From: Flavobacteriales bacterium
Lineage (GTDB): Bacteria; Bacteroidota; Bacteroidia; NS11-12g; UBA955
Length of the DNA stretch: 18,404 bases
Direction of reading: 5' to 3'
Assembly: GCA_947464515.1 (NCBI GenBank)
Contig: CANHXF010000009.1
Location: forward strand, 1-18,404
The notes under the pieces are model-generated. The model had not been told where the DNA came from and did not search any database. It saw nothing but the letters and a program-made list of their open reading frames with translations. The stretch's first letter is position 1. Every line of letters starts with the position of its first letter. Made by a program: the position numbers and the translations under genes. Positions 1 to 7,572 of the stretch are shown one piece after another.

Positions 1-784
1 GGCGTTAATCTTTGCGTTCTTGGGCTTGTTGGCTGCGAAAAATGTATTTGCACAATCAATTTACAATCCAGGTTACTTGGGAAAAACGAGAACGATAGCG
101 TTGGGGTCTCAGGTCTCTTGTGGTTTTTTTAATGGCTTAAAGACGCAATCTCTGTTGTCGATCGCAGCCGAACAAACCATTGATAGACAGCATTCGATCA
201 TGCTGCGTGCAACGGCGGGAATACTCAATGTGCCTTTTGAGATGAATTCATTGTCGGTTGATGGTCCGGGCGGTGGACCCAGTGCTAGTTATTATGGGAA
301 TTTAGATTTTGGAAATCCACCAGCACTATTTACACGCAGTATAGGTCTTCAAATAAAAAGCTATATTCTAAATCGCGGAGCCATCGCGCCTTATGGTATG
401 TATGTTGTCGCCGGCGGTGAATCCAGGAAAGTATCTGCCAGAGATTCATTTAATCAGCTTGTGTTTATTCAAGAGAATAATAACAGTATGTTCGATCCCT
501 ACAGATTTGGATTGCCTGCCATTATGCCTCGCGACGTGAAAGGTTTTAACGTATTATTGGGCATTGGGAATAAACGGTTTTTGGACAAGTCATACTTTAT
601 CGATTATCAATTTGGCATGACGTGGTTGTTTTGGTCTAACGTGGGTTTGAGTAGTAATCGATATACTGAAACTCCCTCTGGTCCTACCTATAACTTTCAA
701 AACGCAGTTGAGTTGCAAATGCGACAAGTCGATACCCGACGTCAGTTGTTCACTTTTAATATCACCGCCGGAATGGTCTTTTAA
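1..784 (+). CDS. Exported beta-barrel-like protein, 5' end cut off by window
   Basis: The reading frame is open from base 2, and the in-frame TTG at 20 is not a convincing start. The residues before it (ALIFAF) continue into LGLLAAKNVFAQ, the hydrophobic core and AxA/Q-like end of a signal peptide, so the true start lies upstream of the window. The mature part (about 240 residues after FAQ) is rich in alternating aromatic and Gly residues, has no other hydrophobic helix, and ends in a phenylalanine (TAGMVF). This fits an outer-membrane beta-barrel. I do not recognise the family; it resembles PorP/SprF-type barrels only in general style. It lies 7 bases before a lipoprotein gene and is probably co-transcribed with it and the T9SS cargo gene that follows. 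Export is well supported; the barrel is inferred and the function unknown. Confidence 0.7.
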   Translation, partial: ALIFAFLGLLAAKNVFAQSIYNPGYLGKTRTIALGSQVSCGFFNGLKTQSLLSIAAEQTIDRQHSIMLRATAGILNVPFEMNSLSVDGPGGGPSASYYGNLDFGNPPALFTRSIGLQIKSYILNRGAIAPYGMYVVAGGESRKVSARDSFNQLVFIQENNNSMFDPYRFGLPAIMPRDVKGFNVLLGIGNKRFLDKSYFIDYQFGMTWLFWSNVGLSSNRYTETPSGPTYNFQNAVELQMRQVDTRRQLFTFNITAGMVF

Positions 785-791
785 TTTGATA

Positions 792-1379
792 ATGATGAAA
801 AAATTTCGTATATTATATAATTTAGTAATCTCAACTTTCGCTATCGTTGGAATGGTGGCTTGCGAAAAGATGGAGTCGATGCCAGCTTCGCAGGTTTCTA
901 TGCGACAAGCACAGAATGCTAGAGATTTTTATAAGCCTTATGCCTACAACAATTGCGGATTAAAACCCGCGTTTACTACCTCGATTAATCAGGTTTTGAA
1001 AGATTCATGGATTTATGTGAATAAGCAAATGGGCGTCTCTGAGGTCCTCAATTTTGTGAGTGCCGATGGGAAGAAATCGATGAAGTTCTCCTTTCCGTTG
1101 ATCTTTAAAGAGAATTCGGGCTATTTTACTTATTCGCACTATAACCTGGAAGACAATTCATGGAATCAACTCGAGGAAGCGGGTGGTGTTCAGGTGACAG
1201 GCATCGTTGAATTGGCCAAAAAATCGTATCCAATATTTATTACGGGCGATATTTATGTGAGACATGACGGCGACAAGCATTTTATCGAGATGTGCGGCGG
1301 AAATTGTATGTATCGATTGAATGGGATAGAGATTTACAGTGATTTTTCAACGAATCTAACATGGGAGGAAAAACGATGA
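792..1379 (+). CDS. Putative lipoprotein, unknown function
   Basis: The protein is about 195 residues. The chosen start is the ATG at 792 (a second ATG follows at 795), because it places a Lys/Arg-rich N-terminus and a hydrophobic stretch directly before a lipobox (GMVAC, Cys about residue 24). The longer upstream frame runs into the previous gene and has no signal. After the lipidated Cys come acidic and basic residues (EKMES), then a soluble domain with four further Cys residues, including the pair in MCGGNC near the C-terminus. I recognise no family. It starts 7 bases after the barrel-like gene, and its stop codon (TGA 1377-1379) overlaps the next start (ATG 1376) as ATGA. Translation is therefore likely coupled and the product may act with its neighbours at the outer membrane. 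The lipoprotein call is from sequence; the partnership is inferred. Confidence 0.75.
   Translation: MMKKFRILYNLVISTFAIVGMVACEKMESMPASQVSMRQAQNARDFYKPYAYNNCGLKPAFTTSINQVLKDSWIYVNKQMGVSEVLNFVSADGKKSMKFSFPLIFKENSGYFTYSHYNLEDNSWNQLEEAGGVQVTGIVELAKKSYPIFITGDIYVRHDGDKHFIEMCGGNCMYRLNGIEIYSDFSTNLTWEEKR
1363..1368 (+). promoter_or_regulatory. Shine-Dalgarno site GGGAGG that decides the 1376 start
   Basis: GGGAGG lies 7 bases before the ATG at 1376. It favours this start over the ATG at 1361, which would put the purine tract inside the coding region and add five residues before the signal peptide. Most genes in this window show no such site, as is usual in Bacteroidota. Confidence 0.6.
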
Positions 1380-3778
1380 AAAGGTGGTTTTCAATGTTAA
1401 CGGTTGGTTTGAGTGCGATAACTTTCGTTTTTGCTCAGCCAGGGAAGCCTATCATTGGTTCGCCAAACAACAATGCAGTGAATGTGGCGCTTCAGCCCAA
1501 TATTGATATTTACCTCAATACAAGCTTCGCCGATTCATTTATCGTTGAAATTGATAGCTCTGCCTCATTTAACTCAGTGGGATTGAAGACTTATAAGTCG
1601 TATGGAAGCGTTTGTCAGAATTGCGTGAAACTCCCTAAAATCCAATTCGGAATGGCGCAAACTTGGTACGTTCGAAGTAGGGCATGGCTTGGAGGGAAAG
1701 TCGGTGTATGGAGCAATACCCATAAGTTCACAACGATTTATAAAGCACTGCCGCAGCAGAATGCCACAGCGCACGTGGATTACACGGCGGTAATGCCAGA
1801 ATATCTATACAGCTTCTCTGCCACCAATGTGCAGTATGAGGTGAGCGAGTCATCCAGCTTCACAACCACCTTGACTAAAGGCCAGATATATCCCCATGAT
1901 TCATTTGAAGGGAATTACTATACCACGATGTATGTTCGGTTGCGCGGTTTGCCTCAGAATAAAACCCTTTACATGCGTTCAAGGTATTTCCTCAGAAAAG
2001 ATACTGCGGCTTGGGGGCCAACACACACATTTGCACTCAAATACAAGCCAGAGATACTCAATACCAGCGGAACAATTAATACCTTATCCTTGGTGCCATC
2101 GGTGAACTTGGCAATCTATGTCTATAACAACTACACCGATACCTCTGTGTTTTACGAGTATCAGCGAGCATCGGATTCATTTTTTACGAACCCGGCATCG
2201 TTCAAAACCATTGAGTATTTTACAACCGTAAATCTTAAGCCAGGCGTCAATTATATTAGGTATCGCGTGTTGCATCAGGGATTAACAACTGCATGGTCAA
2301 ACAAGGTGTCATTAACCACATATTCATCGCTACCTGCGCCAATTCTGTCGAGCCAAGGGAACGCTTTTCGGACCGCGCAAGCCAATTTTGGTCCCAATCT
2401 GACTGTGGTGCAGTGGCAAGCCGATACTACTGTGAAGTTTAACTCCGCGCGATTGATCACGTGGGATTCAATATACAATCCCCAAAACTTCAATAAATAT
2501 GTGTCGTTTCGAAGCGACGATTTTGCCAAATATCGCAATTGCTACCTCCGATATCGAACGGGAAATGGAACAGATTGGATGCCATGGAGTGCGCCCTCGC
2601 AATCAATTTTTTGGCAGTTGCAAGGCAGTACAATGAATCAGAATTTCACTTTATCCCAGCAGTTCGATTTCTTTCCGATGAATGGTGTAACGGGTTATTA
2701 TATCCAATGTGACGTGGATTCCCTGTTTAAGTCGCCTAAGGCATTTTCTGTAAATGTTTCAACCGCGTTGATGAGTGTTACGGTGAATGATATTCTTTTG
2801 AATAATCAAACGTTTTATTACAAGATAAGTGCTCGTTCTGCAAAAGGGCTGAGTACCCCCAAAATTTACGGTATCACAAACAATATCGTTCCAACCATTT
2901 GGGGTCCTGGTTCTGGTCAGAGTTTTGCTGAGTCCGTTCCGTATACGATTGCCGGGAAATCTGGGTCGGCAGAAATGGAGTTTCAAGTGGCCAAAGATTT
3001 GGCGTTTACCAAATTGGATGGTGTTTTTATCTCTGCTAGCGGTGGTAACTCAGGTGATTTGCCTGTGTCGGCCCCTGGGGGGTATTTTTTCAGGGTTCGA
3101 TACGTCAACTCAAGGTCAAAAGGTGTTTGGTCTACGATAGTCCCTTTCTCAATTACCAAAGTGTCTGAAATGGCACCGCCAATTTTGAGAAGTCCTGCTA
3201 AGGGTGCGATCAACGTGGATTCAAAAAAGTCCAAATTTGTCTGGAATCAAGTGCCAGGGGCTAATCAATATCTTATCTCTGTGTATGAAAAAGCGACGGG
3301 TAAATTGTTGTATCAGAACTTTACAGATTCAATTTGGGTTTGGGTTAATGATTTGCCTGCCAACAAGTTGTGTAAATGGGATGTGTTAGCAATGGGCGAT
3401 AAAAGCTCTAAAAAGTATAGCGCGTCTTGGGATTTTGTTACGGATGCAATGGTTTCTATAGATTCTGATCCGGAAAAATTGGTCGGCCCGTCTCCTCAGC
3501 TTTATCCCGTTCCCGTAAATGATTTGCTTTGGATCCGAAATGTTATAGTGACAGTCGGAGAAACTTTGTCGGTCTATGATGGACTGGGAAATTGCATTTA
3601 CTCAATGAAAGATTCAGAATCTCAAAACGCAAATCAGGAAGGATCAAATTCAAGCCTGAAGCTTTTGGGTCGGTCTGCCAACGGATTGGATTTGGGACTG
3701 GATGTTTCTGCGTTGACACCAGGTGTTTATTACCTGAAATTGGGTTCAGCAACAGCGAGATTTGTAGTATCGCGTTAA
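1376..3778 (+). CDS. Secreted Fn3-like repeat protein with T9SS type A sorting domain
   Basis: The protein is 800 residues. It starts at ATG 1376 with a signal peptide (MKRWFSMLTVGLSAITFVFA, then Q). The body is a chain of beta-sandwich modules of Fn3 type. The first (KPIIGSPNNNAVNV, near residue 25) and the last (PILRSPAKGAINV, near residue 600) share the same opening motif, and the repeats carry W-x-V/Y-R-x-R strands typical of these folds. The last ~95 residues, from LYPVPVNDLLWI to GVYYLKLGSATARFVVSR, are a type A T9SS sorting domain. The protein should therefore cross the outer membrane and be released or attached to the surface. No catalytic motif is visible, so binding, adhesion or scaffolding is likely. 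Its start overlaps the lipoprotein stop, and its own stop overlaps the convergent acetyltransferase stop. Confidence 0.85.
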   Translation: MKRWFSMLTVGLSAITFVFAQPGKPIIGSPNNNAVNVALQPNIDIYLNTSFADSFIVEIDSSASFNSVGLKTYKSYGSVCQNCVKLPKIQFGMAQTWYVRSRAWLGGKVGVWSNTHKFTTIYKALPQQNATAHVDYTAVMPEYLYSFSATNVQYEVSESSSFTTTLTKGQIYPHDSFEGNYYTTMYVRLRGLPQNKTLYMRSRYFLRKDTAAWGPTHTFALKYKPEILNTSGTINTLSLVPSVNLAIYVYNNYTDTSVFYEYQRASDSFFTNPASFKTIEYFTTVNLKPGVNYIRYRVLHQGLTTAWSNKVSLTTYSSLPAPILSSQGNAFRTAQANFGPNLTVVQWQADTTVKFNSARLITWDSIYNPQNFNKYVSFRSDDFAKYRNCYLRYRTGNGTDWMPWSAPSQSIFWQLQGSTMNQNFTLSQQFDFFPMNGVTGYYIQCDVDSLFKSPKAFSVNVSTALMSVTVNDILLNNQTFYYKISARSAKGLSTPKIYGITNNIVPTIWGPGSGQSFAESVPYTIAGKSGSAEMEFQVAKDLAFTKLDGVFISASGGNSGDLPVSAPGGYFFRVRYVNSRSKGVWSTIVPFSITKVSEMAPPILRSPAKGAINVDSKKSKFVWNQVPGANQYLISVYEKATGKLLYQNFTDSIWVWVNDLPANKLCKWDVLAMGDKSSKKYSASWDFVTDAMVSIDSDPEKLVGPSPQLYPVPVNDLLWIRNVIVTVGETLSVYDGLGNCIYSMKDSESQNANQEGSNSSLKLLGRSANGLDLGLDVSALTPGVYYLKLGSATARFVVSR

Positions 3779-4209
3779 GCGACAAATACCATCTTGAAAT
3801 GGGGGATTCCTGCCTCGTAGAATCTATCTCCCTGAGCCGCAAATCCGTATTTCTCGTAGAATTTCATGGCGTGTTCTTGGGCGTGTAGATAAATGATGGG
3901 CAATTCTTGGCTAACCAAGGGGGCTACAATTTCCAAACAATTGTTCAGCAATGCCGCACCAATGCCCGCTGTCCTGTGTTCCTTTAATACCGCAAATCGC
4001 TCCAATTTATAGCCTTTATCCGTTGTGCGATACCTACAAGTGCCCACGATAAGTCCATTGTATGTCGCCAGATAATGAGTACTTGTAGATTCGAATTCAT
4101 CATACTCTTCATCGGGTGGACATTCTTGTTCAATTACAAAAACTCTGCGACGTATATCAAAAGCTTGGGCTAAATCGGTAGGGTTTGAGATCGGTTTGAC
4201 ATGTATCAT
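3775..4209 (-). CDS. GNAT N-acetyltransferase, YjcF-type
   Basis: The protein is 144 residues and begins MIHVKPI. The open frame extends to 4278, but that start would overlap the divergent aldolase gene and its promoters, so the ATG at 4209 is preferred. GNAT features are clear: an N-terminal IRRRVFVIEQECPPDEEYDE segment (19-38), strand 4 plus the acetyl-CoA pyrophosphate loop LERFAV...RTAGIG (69-84), and a C-terminal LHAQEHAMKFYEKYGF (109-123). The final EAGIPHFKM is characteristic of the YjcF group of small GNATs. It should transfer an acetyl group from acetyl-CoA to an amine in the cytoplasm; the substrate cannot be read from sequence. The gene is convergent with the T9SS cargo gene (4-base overlap) and divergent from fbaB. 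Confidence 0.88.
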   Translation of the reverse strand: MIHVKPISNPTDLAQAFDIRRRVFVIEQECPPDEEYDEFESTSTHYLATYNGLIVGTCRYRTTDKGYKLERFAVLKEHRTAGIGAALLNNCLEIVAPLVSQELPIIYLHAQEHAMKFYEKYGFAAQGDRFYEAGIPHFKMVFVA

Positions 4210-4229
4210 GAGAAAAATGGTTAAATTTG
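4196..4229 (+). promoter_or_regulatory. Promoter of fbaB-accD-gcvH operon
   Basis: TTGACA at 4196-4201, a 20-base spacer, then TAAATTTG at 4222-4229 fit the Bacteroidota -33 TTG / -7 TAnnTTTG consensus. Transcription would start near 4235, about 22 bases before the fbaB ATG. The -33 end lies inside the first codons of the divergent acetyltransferase gene. Confidence 0.65.
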
Positions 4230-4232
4230 CAT

Positions 4233-4266
4233 CAAACTTAATACAAATTATAACGTAATGGCTCAA
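4233..4266 (-). promoter_or_regulatory. Probable promoter of the GNAT gene
   Basis: On the minus strand TAAGTTTG (4240-4233) matches TAnnTTTG, and a TTG (4266-4264) lies 23 bases upstream, at the long end of accepted spacing. The transcript would start near 4227 and have a leader of about 20 bases. The site overlaps the start codon region of fbaB, so the two promoters are interlocked. Confidence 0.45.
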
Positions 4267-5316
4267 TCTCAAATTCAATCTTTGCTCGGTTCACAAGCGG
4301 AATTCTTGTTGGATCACAGCTGTAAAACCATTGATAAATCTATGATTCACGCTCCAGGGCCTGATTTCGTAGATCGCATTTTTGCTCAAACAAATCGCAA
4401 TCCTCAAGTATTGAAGAGTTTGCAACAATTGTATGGTCACGGTCGTTTGGCTAACACAGGTTATTTGAGTATTCTTCCCGTAGATCAAGGAATTGAGCAC
4501 AGTGCAGGCGCTTCATTTGCTCCAAATCCTATTTATTTTGATTCTGAAAACATCATCAAGTTGGCTATTGAAGGCGGTTGTAATGCCGTTGCTTCAACCT
4601 ATGGTGTTTTGGCGATGCATGCTCGCAAATACGCTCACAAAATTCCATTTATCGTTAAACTAAACCACAACGAATTTTTATCATACCCCAATAAGTTTGA
4701 TCAAATTATGTTTGGTTCGGTTGATGCCGCTTGGAACTTAGGTGCAACAGCTGTAGGCGCAACGATTTACTTCGGAAGCCCAGAAAGTGCACGTCAGATT
4801 GTTGAAGTGGCCAAAGCGTTTGAGCGCGCTCACGAATTGGGTATGGCTACCATCCTTTGGTGCTACCTTAGAAACAATGGCTTTAAGGCCGATGGTGTTG
4901 ATTATCACGCAAGTGCGGATCTAACAGGCCAAGCAAACCACTTGGGCGTTACCATTCAAGCCGATATCATCAAACAGAAATTACCAGTAAATAATGGTGG
5001 TTATTTGGCTACCAAACACGGCAAAACACATCCAAAAGTATATTCTGAATTAACTACAGATCACCCAATTGATTTAACTCGTTACCAGTTGGCAAATTGC
5101 TACATGGGAAGAGCCGGTTTGATCAACTCTGGTGGTGAATCGAAAGGTCAAGGCGATATCGAAGAAGCAATTTTTACAGCTGTTGTTAACAAACGTGCCG
5201 GTGGTTCAGGTTTGATTTTGGGTCGTAAAGCATTCCAAAAGCCTATGAATGAAGGTGTTGAGTTGCTAAACTCTGTTCAAAGCGTTTATTTGGATAGCAG
5301 CATCGATTTGGCGTAA
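4258..5316 (+). CDS. fbaB: Class I fructose-bisphosphate aldolase (DhnA/FbaB family)
   Basis: The protein is 352 residues, close to the ~350 of E. coli FbaB. It reversibly cleaves fructose 1,6-bisphosphate to glyceraldehyde 3-phosphate and dihydroxyacetone phosphate through a Schiff base, without a metal, in glycolysis and gluconeogenesis. Family signatures are clear: LPVDQGIEHSAG (73-84, with Asp76), the IVKLNHNE strand (132-139), ADIIK with the likely Schiff-base Lys239, and phosphate-binding loops INSGGESKG (289-297) and GLILGRKAFQKP (318-329). The N-terminal ~60 residues are the usual extension of this group. There is no Shine-Dalgarno sequence; the ATG sits about 22 bases after the predicted transcription start. 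accD begins 10 bases after its stop, so the two are co-transcribed. Confidence 0.93.
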   Translation: MAQSQIQSLLGSQAEFLLDHSCKTIDKSMIHAPGPDFVDRIFAQTNRNPQVLKSLQQLYGHGRLANTGYLSILPVDQGIEHSAGASFAPNPIYFDSENIIKLAIEGGCNAVASTYGVLAMHARKYAHKIPFIVKLNHNEFLSYPNKFDQIMFGSVDAAWNLGATAVGATIYFGSPESARQIVEVAKAFERAHELGMATILWCYLRNNGFKADGVDYHASADLTGQANHLGVTIQADIIKQKLPVNNGGYLATKHGKTHPKVYSELTTDHPIDLTRYQLANCYMGRAGLINSGGESKGQGDIEEAIFTAVVNKRAGGSGLILGRKAFQKPMNEGVELLNSVQSVYLDSSIDLA

Positions 5317-5326
5317 TTTGTCGGTC

Positions 5327-6229
5327 ATGAATCTTGATTTCGAAGACGACGAAGACCTTGCAGGCGATGGACCGAAATGGTACCAACGAACCTGGAATGG
5401 GATTTTAACTAAAACCAAGGACAAAAAGCCTACGCCCGATGGGTTGTGGGAAAAGTGTAAGCGCTGTAAAGAAGTGGCGCCTACCAAAGAATGGATATTA
5501 AAGAACTATGTTTGTCCGTCGTGCTCATACCATGAACGCATTGGCTCAATGGAGTATTTCGATATTCTTTTTGATGAAAATCAGTTCACGGAAATCAATG
5601 CGGATTTAAGCAGCGGTGACCCATTGAAATTTACAGATTCAGCACCTTATACCGATCGTATTGTTGTAGCGCAGCGCAAAACTGGGTTGAAAGACGCGGT
5701 TAGAACGGCTCACGGTAACATTGATGGGCAGCCTCTTTGTATCGCGTGTATGGATTTTAATTTCATCGGCGGTTCTATGGGTAGTGTCGTAGGTGAGAAA
5801 ATTGCCCGCGCAATTGATTACTCTTTGGCAACGCGCACGCCTTTTATGATGATTTCAAAATCGGGTGGGGCAAGGATGATGGAAGCGGCGTTCTCGCTCA
5901 TGCAAATGGCAAAAACCAGTGCTAAATTGGCTTTGTTGCATCGTGAGGGAATCCCTTATATCTCATTGCTTACAAACCCAACTACAGGCGGAGTTACCGC
6001 ATCCTTTGCGATGTTAGGTGATGTGAATATCGCTGAACCCGAAGCATTGATTGGCTTTGCCGGTCCTCGGGTGATTCGTGAAACCATCGGTCGTGATTTG
6101 CCAAAAGGATTTCAAAGTTCTGAATTCTTGGTAGAACACGGATTTTTAGATTTTATAGTAGATCGTAATGATTTGAAATCAAAAGTTTCGAATTTGTTGC
6201 GCATGATTTGGACCAAAAAAACAGCATAA
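5327..6229 (+). CDS. accD: Acetyl-CoA carboxylase carboxyltransferase subunit beta
   Basis: The protein is 300 residues from ATG 5327; an in-frame TTG at 5318 would add only three residues. With AccA it transfers the carboxyl group from carboxybiotin to acetyl-CoA, making malonyl-CoA for fatty-acid synthesis. The N-terminal zinc ribbon is intact (Cys44, Cys47, Cys63, Cys66). The carboxyltransferase core shows GGSMGSVVGEKIARA (148-162), SGGARMMEAAFSLMQMAK (179-196) and the NPTTGGVTASFAMLGD block (217-232) followed by IGFAGPRVI (242-250). The acidic start (NLDFEDDEDL) before the zinc ribbon is variable in the family. It sits between fbaB (10-base gap) and gcvH (11-base gap) in one operon. AccA is not in the window. 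Confidence 0.96.
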   Translation: MNLDFEDDEDLAGDGPKWYQRTWNGILTKTKDKKPTPDGLWEKCKRCKEVAPTKEWILKNYVCPSCSYHERIGSMEYFDILFDENQFTEINADLSSGDPLKFTDSAPYTDRIVVAQRKTGLKDAVRTAHGNIDGQPLCIACMDFNFIGGSMGSVVGEKIARAIDYSLATRTPFMMISKSGGARMMEAAFSLMQMAKTSAKLALLHREGIPYISLLTNPTTGGVTASFAMLGDVNIAEPEALIGFAGPRVIRETIGRDLPKGFQSSEFLVEHGFLDFIVDRNDLKSKVSNLLRMIWTKKTA

Positions 6230-6240
6230 AATAATTAACT

Positions 6241-6618
6241 ATGAACTTTCCAGATAATTTGAAGTACACCAAAGACCATGAATGGGTTTTGGTTGATGGC
6301 GATGTAGCCACGATCGGCGTAACTGATTTCGCTCAAAGTGAATTGGGTGATATCGTATTCGTTGACATTTCTTCTCAGGGCGATACACTTGCTGCACATG
6401 AGGTTTTTGGTACAGTAGAAGCAGTGAAAACTGTGAGCGATTTGTACATGCCTGTAAGCGGTGAAGTCATCGAAGTGAATGCCAATATGGATGCATCACC
6501 TGAGTCAGTAAACAGCGATCCCTATGGTGATGGTTGGATGGTGAAAGTGAAAATGAGCAACCTTGCAGAAGTAGACGGTTTGATGAGTCATGCCGATTAC
6601 GTTGCTATGGTAGGGTAA
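6241..6618 (+). CDS. gcvH: Glycine cleavage system H protein
   Basis: The protein is 125 residues, the usual size. The H protein carries a lipoyl arm that shuttles the aminomethyl group of glycine between the P, T and L proteins of the glycine cleavage complex in the cytoplasm. The lipoylation site is Lys63 within FGTVEAVKTVSDLYMP (56-71). The N-terminal YTKDHEWV (10-17), the GVTDFAQSELGDIVFVD block (26-42) and VNSDPYGDGWMVKVK are all family signatures. It is the last gene of the fbaB-accD-gcvH unit and is followed 16 bases later by a strong hairpin terminator. The P, T and L genes are elsewhere. The ATG lies 11 bases after accD, with no Shine-Dalgarno site. Confidence 0.96.
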   Translation: MNFPDNLKYTKDHEWVLVDGDVATIGVTDFAQSELGDIVFVDISSQGDTLAAHEVFGTVEAVKTVSDLYMPVSGEVIEVNANMDASPESVNSDPYGDGWMVKVKMSNLAEVDGLMSHADYVAMVG

Positions 6619-6634
6619 TTTTTAGAACACATTC

Positions 6635-6674
6635 AATAAAGGCCCGAGAAGAAATTCTTGGGCCTTTATTTTTT
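6635..6674. terminator. Two-way intrinsic terminator between gcvH and the VanY-type gene
   Basis: A 16-bp stem (6635-6650 with 6655-6670, one G-T wobble) closes a GAAA loop at 6651-6654. The sequence ends ATTTTTTT on the + strand. On the minus strand the stem carries AATAAAGG...CCTTTATT ends and only a short T run. The stop codon of the minus-strand gene (6668-6666) lies within the stem. It should stop gcvH transcripts efficiently and probably also serves the convergent gene. Confidence 0.9.
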
Positions 6675-7523
6675 CGATACCCCACCAACGAAATCTTCAA
6701 TGATTCGTAATTCCTTGGCCCATTCGCAGCCTGCAAATCCTTTCAAATCAGTGTATTGAATGTTCTGTTTGTAATATTCTAAATATTGCGATGATAATGG
6801 CAAATATGACCAATGCCATGCTTCAGGTTCATAACCCGTTAATCGACCCGTCTCTCTGGGTGAATAGACTTCGATGAATCCGAATTTTGAGGCATTCTTT
6901 CTTAACCATTGTATTTCCTTAAGTCCCTTTCCAGTAGTGAAATACGTAGGACTCAAATTGTTTATGTCGATGTCGGTCCCCCAATGATGTCGACTACTGC
7001 TAGGCATACTACTGTATTTCAAGATCTCCCGCGCATTGTTTGCAGAAGCGCCCAAATTGGGTAGGTTGACATTCCATTTTCTTTCCCAAATGGCTTTTTG
7101 CTCCCAAAAATTTCGCGTCCCGCTGATGATTCTCAACGATACCCCTTCGGTAGCAGCGGCCAATTTCATTTGCTGAAAAGCGGAAATTACTTCTTTTTGG
7201 AGGTGCATCGACTTGCTGCATAAATGCGCAGGGACCAGTTGGAATCGAACATCCTTTTGGGGTAGAAAGCGACCCATCACAAAGGCTTTTGTTACCAATG
7301 AGTCTAAGGCGTTTGGGTTGTTGTTTGTTCGCACTTTGGAGGAACGATCCATCGCCATTGTTGATGAAAATTCCTCATGAATTAGGGTGTTTTCAACTTT
7401 TTGGGAGGGTAGGGTTGCTAGGGATTCCGATGAATGAAAGTCCGTTTTCGGAATTTTGGTCGCAATCAAATACGAAATGGAAATCGTAAAAATCGAAAAA
7501 ACTATCACTGCGCGGTGATTCAT
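6666..7523 (-). CDS. M15 family D-alanyl-D-alanine carboxypeptidase (VanY-type)
   Basis: The protein is 285 residues from ATG 7523. The open frame reaches 7661, but that would overlap the divergent gene at 7573 and bury the hydrophobic N-terminus. From 7523 the protein begins with a signal anchor (MNHRAVIVFSIFTISISYLIA), then about 70 low-complexity polar residues, then the peptidase domain. Zinc and catalytic motifs of M15B are intact: SRHHWGTDID (His179 and Asp186) and EAWHW (Glu234 and His237). SLRIISGTRNFWEQKAIW (129-146) is the usual upstream block. Such enzymes trim the terminal D-Ala of peptidoglycan pentapeptides in the periplasm. No vancomycin-resistance genes are nearby, so a general cell-wall role is more likely than resistance. 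Confidence 0.88.
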   Translation of the reverse strand: MNHRAVIVFSIFTISISYLIATKIPKTDFHSSESLATLPSQKVENTLIHEEFSSTMAMDRSSKVRTNNNPNALDSLVTKAFVMGRFLPQKDVRFQLVPAHLCSKSMHLQKEVISAFQQMKLAAATEGVSLRIISGTRNFWEQKAIWERKWNVNLPNLGASANNAREILKYSSMPSSSRHHWGTDIDINNLSPTYFTTGKGLKEIQWLRKNASKFGFIEVYSPRETGRLTGYEPEAWHWSYLPLSSQYLEYYKQNIQYTDLKGFAGCEWAKELRIIEDFVGGVSKK

Positions 7524-7572
7524 GTAGGCAAAGTAACAACAATTCCCATCGTCTCTAGTAAATTCGTAAACT

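Noticed and set aside
20..22. TTG as the start of the first gene
   Set aside because: The frame is open to the window edge and the residues before it are part of the same signal-peptide core, so the true start is upstream.
1..784. PorP/SprF assignment for the barrel-like protein
   Set aside because: The family's usual opening and conserved strands are not recognisable; only general barrel features are present.
3543..3888. Opposed reading frames over the cargo/acetyltransferase junction
   Set aside because: They are antisense or frame-shifted shadows of the T9SS domain and the GNAT gene.
6666..7523. Vancomycin-resistance function for the VanY-type gene
   Set aside because: There is no vanH/A/X or two-component gene nearby; M15 carboxypeptidases are common cell-wall enzymes.
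7529..7566. -7-like elements in the VanY/propeller intergenic region (TTACTTTG minus, TAAATTCG plus)
   Set aside because: Each has a mismatch at an important position, lies only 5-6 bases from the start codon, and has no matching -33 element.
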